32,269 nucleotides of DNA from Candidatus Omnitrophota bacterium (GTDB lineage: Bacteria > Hinthialibacterota > Hinthialibacteria > Hinthialibacterales > JAKPRU01): NCBI GenBank assembly GCA_029568995.1, contig JAKPYU010000099.1, positions 1 through 32,269 on the forward strand. Reading direction: 5' to 3'. Below are positions 29,299 through 32,269 of this stretch, one piece after another. Each line of letters begins with the position of its first letter. Position 1 is the stretch's first letter. Below the pieces are notes generated by a model, which worked only from the letters and a program-made list of their open reading frames with translations, had not been told where the DNA came from and did no database searches. A program made the position numbers and the translations under genes.

Positions 29299-32238
29299 TT
29301 AGTGGGTCTTGACCCTGAGGTTTGCGAAAGTGACCGCCAGAGGGTCTTCGGCCCGACGGGTGCTTCCCAGCAGCGCGATACGAAGTGTCTTGATATTCAG
29401 GCCGGACCAGGTTCCTTTGCCGTGGACGCGGTCGAAGTCCTCTTTCGGGCAGGCCTCAATGTGCCGCCAGACACCTGTCGCATCGCCATATCGCTCTTTG
29501 ATGGTGTAATGCCCCACCCACCACCAGAGAAGCCCGGTCGCACCGACCGACCAATCCGGGGTGGAATTGTCGGGACGATAGCGGTCCGGCCAGTGATTCC
29601 AGGAGTCTCCGCATTGATACGTACATTCCGCTACCCAGTGGAAAGCGGAGTCATACCCCTCCACGCGCAATCCCGCAAAGCCGCTCTGACCGCACTTATC
29701 CAGAATCATGTCGAGAGAAATCTCCGCGTCGGACGCTTTCACGGTCTGAAACAGGTAAAAATTCCCTCCGCTGCTTTCGGGCCAGGTTTGGAACGCGACG
29801 GTATTCCCTTTCCGATCCCCGGAGCCGGGCTGGAATGAGAGACCCGTCCGCCGCATGGAGAGGGACCAGCCATCCATTCCCTGGCTGAAATCGGTGTTGA
29901 CCATCTCTTTTTGGGGACGCAGCATCCAACGTTCCTCGATCCCAGCCTCAAGCGCCATGTATAACAGCTGCCGAACAACCTTGGTCGTTGCCGTCGAAGT
30001 CTGCGAAGGCAAAGACTGCGCGCCTTCGCGGACCCACCTTCGTCCAACATCCATGTACATATCCCGTAAGCGGTCATCCTGTGCCTGCGACCACTGCGCA
30101 GCGGGAACCTCGCGGAGACAGTTCAGCCAGAAGCTCGTGCGCAGGTAGTAGTATCCCCGGATCAACTCGGCCAGATCATCCCGTCGGACATAGTCCAGAT
30201 TTGCGGAGCCTTCCCAAATCGACATGACATTGCGGGCCTGCGTGAGAAGGCTCTCATAGTCAGGTCGGGATTTGCCGGGTTCGGTGCGGGTTTCGAGGCG
30301 GTAGTAAGAAGCCGACGATAGAAGATCTCCGGTCAGATAGAGGATACGGTAAATATCATTTTCGGCGATCTTGAATCTCTCCGTATCTCCGGCACGCCAG
30401 GCATGGATCACATTCGGAACGGCGGCATTGAAAAGGTCGCCCAGGTATCGTCGGGCGATATCGACAAGATCGCGTTCGTAAAGCGGGTTATTCCGTTGCG
30501 CGTCCGCTTCTTTCAGGGCGATCTCCAATGCGCGGCGGAGTTGAGGAACCTGGGCGGGCTGCTCCAGGGGGAAATAAGTGGAGGTATTCGGGAAATCGAG
30601 AACCGTATACATCTGGTGAAGATAGGCCGGCTGGGCCATATCTTTTGTGGCGTAGACGGTGCGGGCGAGAATGTCCAAAACTCTGGTCATTCGTTTGGCG
30701 GATGATGAGCCATACCGTCGGAGCGCATAGTCTTTCAGATACGGCTGCAAGTCCGCGCGATCATCCTGGACGGGCACAATGGTAGGGTCCCAGGCGAGAC
30801 TCATTGCCAGGTCGAAAAACAGATCGTTGTGATGGAGCGTTTCGGGGACAAGGTAGATTCCGACGCACTGCCTGGCGGCGGGATCGGTAGCCACTCTGTT
30901 GATATCCCGCGCGAGGGAATGGATATCGCCGCGAAGGGAAGTCATGCCACCGAAGCAGTGCAGGATGCCCAGGGTCCATTTTTTGCCCCAGAAGGCATTG
31001 TGCAGAGTCCACATGGGGCGTTCCTCGCCCCATGTGTCATAGATGCGGAAATGGTCGATGTCTGTGATGGCCTCGCAGAATGCCCGGACTCCTTCCGGGG
31101 GCCAGAACTCTGCTGTCAGAAAGGCCCAGCTGTCGGCCATCCAGATCATGTCCGGCGAAATCCCGTGAACGACTTTCTGCAGGGCATTTGCGAAATCCAC
31201 CTTCACACTGGTCTGTTCTTCCGGCGATTCTCCCGGAGTGGCTTCGGGATAGGGTGGAGCGAAGTAGAAGTGCGCGGGGCCGTATTCCTCGATGTATTTC
31301 TTCGCGTATCGCACGGATATTTCGTGGAACATGGGATCGGACGGATAGATGTGCTTGTTCATGGGGGCATCCCCCCAGCGCACGCCACCGAGGTACCGGA
31401 CATTGGGATGGGCCGCCACGAACTCCGCCGGGACATCGCCGATGGTTCCGGGGAGGATCGACATCAGGCCGCGATCCCGGACATAGGTTGCGATTTTGCG
31501 ATTCAGATTGTCTTGCCAGGTTTCCGCGGAAGAGAGAATGTATTCCCCGCCCTGCATTTCGGCGAGGATCTTTTTCCAGATCAGCTCGCCGCCGGGTCCG
31601 TAGAAAATGTTCTGCCGTTTGTGGACACGCCAGTCGATATCCTTTTTCCACTGATCCCAATCCATGAACTCGGAGAGGGTATATCCGCCCGGCGGGGAGA
31701 GGTATCGCTCGGCGAAGCGGGGTTTCTGCTCGAACGCGACATTGCGGAACGGCAGGCTGTCCAGGCGGGGGACATTGTCCTCATCCCAGAAGAATCCGAC
31801 ATGGCAATACTCCTCCAGGTAGGTCCAAACGGCATTTGCCGCGCCGCGCGGAGTCTTGCCGCAAAGGAGCAGGACCGGTTGAGCGCAAACAGCCTTACAG
31901 CCATCCGGACCGAGGGAGTCAAGCGATTGGCCGGTGAGATGGGGAGCCAGGCTGGACGGCGCAAAGGTCCGGGAGAGAGAGGTTGCGAGAAAGAACACCT
32001 GAGTGTTCGATTTTCGTTCCGGGAATGAGGTGCGCACGGGGACTTTTCGGTCGAGTATCTTTTCGAGATAGGCCGAGAGATCCTGTGCGGCGAGTTGCAG
32101 GGCGGGCGGTTCCTGCGGGTGAACGACGACAACAATCTCGGCGGTGTCGGAAGAGGCAGGGGAGAATGCTGCAAGGTTGCAGATCCCAAGAGCTGAGAGG
32201 AGGAAAAGAACGCGGGCGATTTTTGTCGAGAAGTGCAT
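29299..32238 (-). CDS. Secreted alpha-N-acetylglucosaminidase-like glycosidase (GH89/NAGLU family) with C-terminal sandwich
   Basis: This is a 979-aa exported protein. The signal peptide is about 1-31. An N-terminal alpha/beta domain (AEIVVVVHPQEPPALQLAAQ to GAANAVWTYLEEYC) leads into a TIM barrel with GH89 hallmarks: WDQWKKDIDWRVHKRQN, LMSILPGTIGDVPAEF, SDPMFHEI, CFGGMTSLRGD and LVPETLHHNDLFFDLAMSLAW. E332 (YPEAT) and E466 (VPETL) fall where human NAGLU has catalytic E316 and E446, so hydrolysis of terminal alpha-GlcNAc or a related sugar is plausible. An all-helical part follows, then an extra beta-sandwich of about 200 residues (from NTDFSQGMDGWS) that may bind glycans. Start choice: the ATG at 32238 precedes a clean signal peptide; a TTG at 32256 is possible. 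The promoter lies outside the window. The substrate is inferred from family only. Confidence 0.82.
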   Translation of the reverse strand: MHFSTKIARVLFLLSALGICNLAAFSPASSDTAEIVVVVHPQEPPALQLAAQDLSAYLEKILDRKVPVRTSFPERKSNTQVFFLATSLSRTFAPSSLAPHLTGQSLDSLGPDGCKAVCAQPVLLLCGKTPRGAANAVWTYLEEYCHVGFFWDEDNVPRLDSLPFRNVAFEQKPRFAERYLSPPGGYTLSEFMDWDQWKKDIDWRVHKRQNIFYGPGGELIWKKILAEMQGGEYILSSAETWQDNLNRKIATYVRDRGLMSILPGTIGDVPAEFVAAHPNVRYLGGVRWGDAPMNKHIYPSDPMFHEISVRYAKKYIEEYGPAHFYFAPPYPEATPGESPEEQTSVKVDFANALQKVVHGISPDMIWMADSWAFLTAEFWPPEGVRAFCEAITDIDHFRIYDTWGEERPMWTLHNAFWGKKWTLGILHCFGGMTSLRGDIHSLARDINRVATDPAARQCVGIYLVPETLHHNDLFFDLAMSLAWDPTIVPVQDDRADLQPYLKDYALRRYGSSSAKRMTRVLDILARTVYATKDMAQPAYLHQMYTVLDFPNTSTYFPLEQPAQVPQLRRALEIALKEADAQRNNPLYERDLVDIARRYLGDLFNAAVPNVIHAWRAGDTERFKIAENDIYRILYLTGDLLSSASYYRLETRTEPGKSRPDYESLLTQARNVMSIWEGSANLDYVRRDDLAELIRGYYYLRTSFWLNCLREVPAAQWSQAQDDRLRDMYMDVGRRWVREGAQSLPSQTSTATTKVVRQLLYMALEAGIEERWMLRPQKEMVNTDFSQGMDGWSLSMRRTGLSFQPGSGDRKGNTVAFQTWPESSGGNFYLFQTVKASDAEISLDMILDKCGQSGFAGLRVEGYDSAFHWVAECTYQCGDSWNHWPDRYRPDNSTPDWSVGATGLLWWWVGHYTIKERYGDATGVWRHIEACPKEDFDRVHGKGTWSGLNIKTLRIALLGSTRRAEDPLAVTFANLRVKTH

Positions 32239-32269
32239 GGGCGGATACCCCCGCAATTTGGGATAGGGG

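Noticed and set aside
30829-32028. 399-codon plus-strand open frame opposite the GH89-like gene
   Set aside because: Antisense to an alignable glycosidase; the composition is typical of reverse-complement reading and no Shine-Dalgarno was found.
1-32269. tRNA or rRNA genes
   Set aside because: I looked for T-loop-like GTTCGAnTC strings with acceptor pairing and for rRNA-like conserved stretches, and saw none that fold convincingly; a covariance-model search would be decisive.

Overview
The window looks like a chromosomal segment of an uncultured, moderately GC-rich Gram-negative-type bacterium. Several proteins carry signal peptides. There are type II/IV prepilin-like proteins, a secreted Thr/Pro-linker protein with a dockerin-like calcium loop, large secreted glycan-related proteins, and many dispersed intergenic repeats. 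This mix reminds me of little-cultured lineages such as Sumerlaeota, Hydrogenedentota or Planctomycetota relatives. That placement is a guess from gene style, not from a marker gene. I saw no rRNA, tRNA, CRISPR array or transposase.

Layout. 1-4: first codon of a minus-strand gene leaving the left edge. 132-3219 (+): CCA-adding-type nucleotidyltransferase and an HtrA/Deg protease. 3279-4817 (-): exported propeller-like protein with a CBM9-like tail. 4934-5941 (+): PP-loop tRNA-sulfurtransferase-like protein. 6072-8744 (-): large secreted dockerin/IPT protein. 8979-10916 (+): Aquifex-type aconitase, bracketed by two copies of a short hairpin repeat. 11074-14485 (-): tightly coupled operon of a TPR protein, an amidohydrolase paralogue that has lost its metal ligands, and an intact amidohydrolase. 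14747-17127 (+): BlaI-like repressor, unknown membrane protein and a Nif3 homologue lacking most metal ligands. 17268-19509 (+): AAA ATPase, TOPRIM/DUF4276-like protein and a small Cys-rich protein. 19613-21869 (-): two pseudopilin-like genes and a UDP-glucuronate decarboxylase. 22347-29112 (+): secreted CBM9/TIM-barrel protein, TlyA-type methyltransferase, NAD kinase, UvrD/PcrA helicase and a four-helix-bundle (23S-intervening-protein family) gene. 29299-32238 (-): GH89/NAGLU-like glycosidase.

How the genes may work together. Housekeeping functions (tRNA 3' end maturation, tRNA thiolation, rRNA methylation, NADP synthesis, DNA repair, citrate/isocitrate conversion, envelope proteolysis) are mixed with export and glycan genes. 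The best candidates for something undescribed are three compact modules. The first is the split OLD-like ATPase/TOPRIM-like pair, whose architecture resembles known anti-phage systems. The second is the BlaI, membrane protein and metal-less Nif3 operon. The third is the TPR operon holding one active-looking and one dead amidohydrolase.

The other striking property is repeat structure. At least four families of short repeats occupy most intergenic gaps: 9-nt-periodic GAC repeats, AATTAAG arrays, CCTCACCCC-led palindromes, and a GACAGG/CCTGTC hairpin. Several of them supply or directly abut the stop codons of adjacent genes, and identical direct copies bracket the aconitase gene, the four-helix-bundle gene and the whole 14.7-19.5 kb block.
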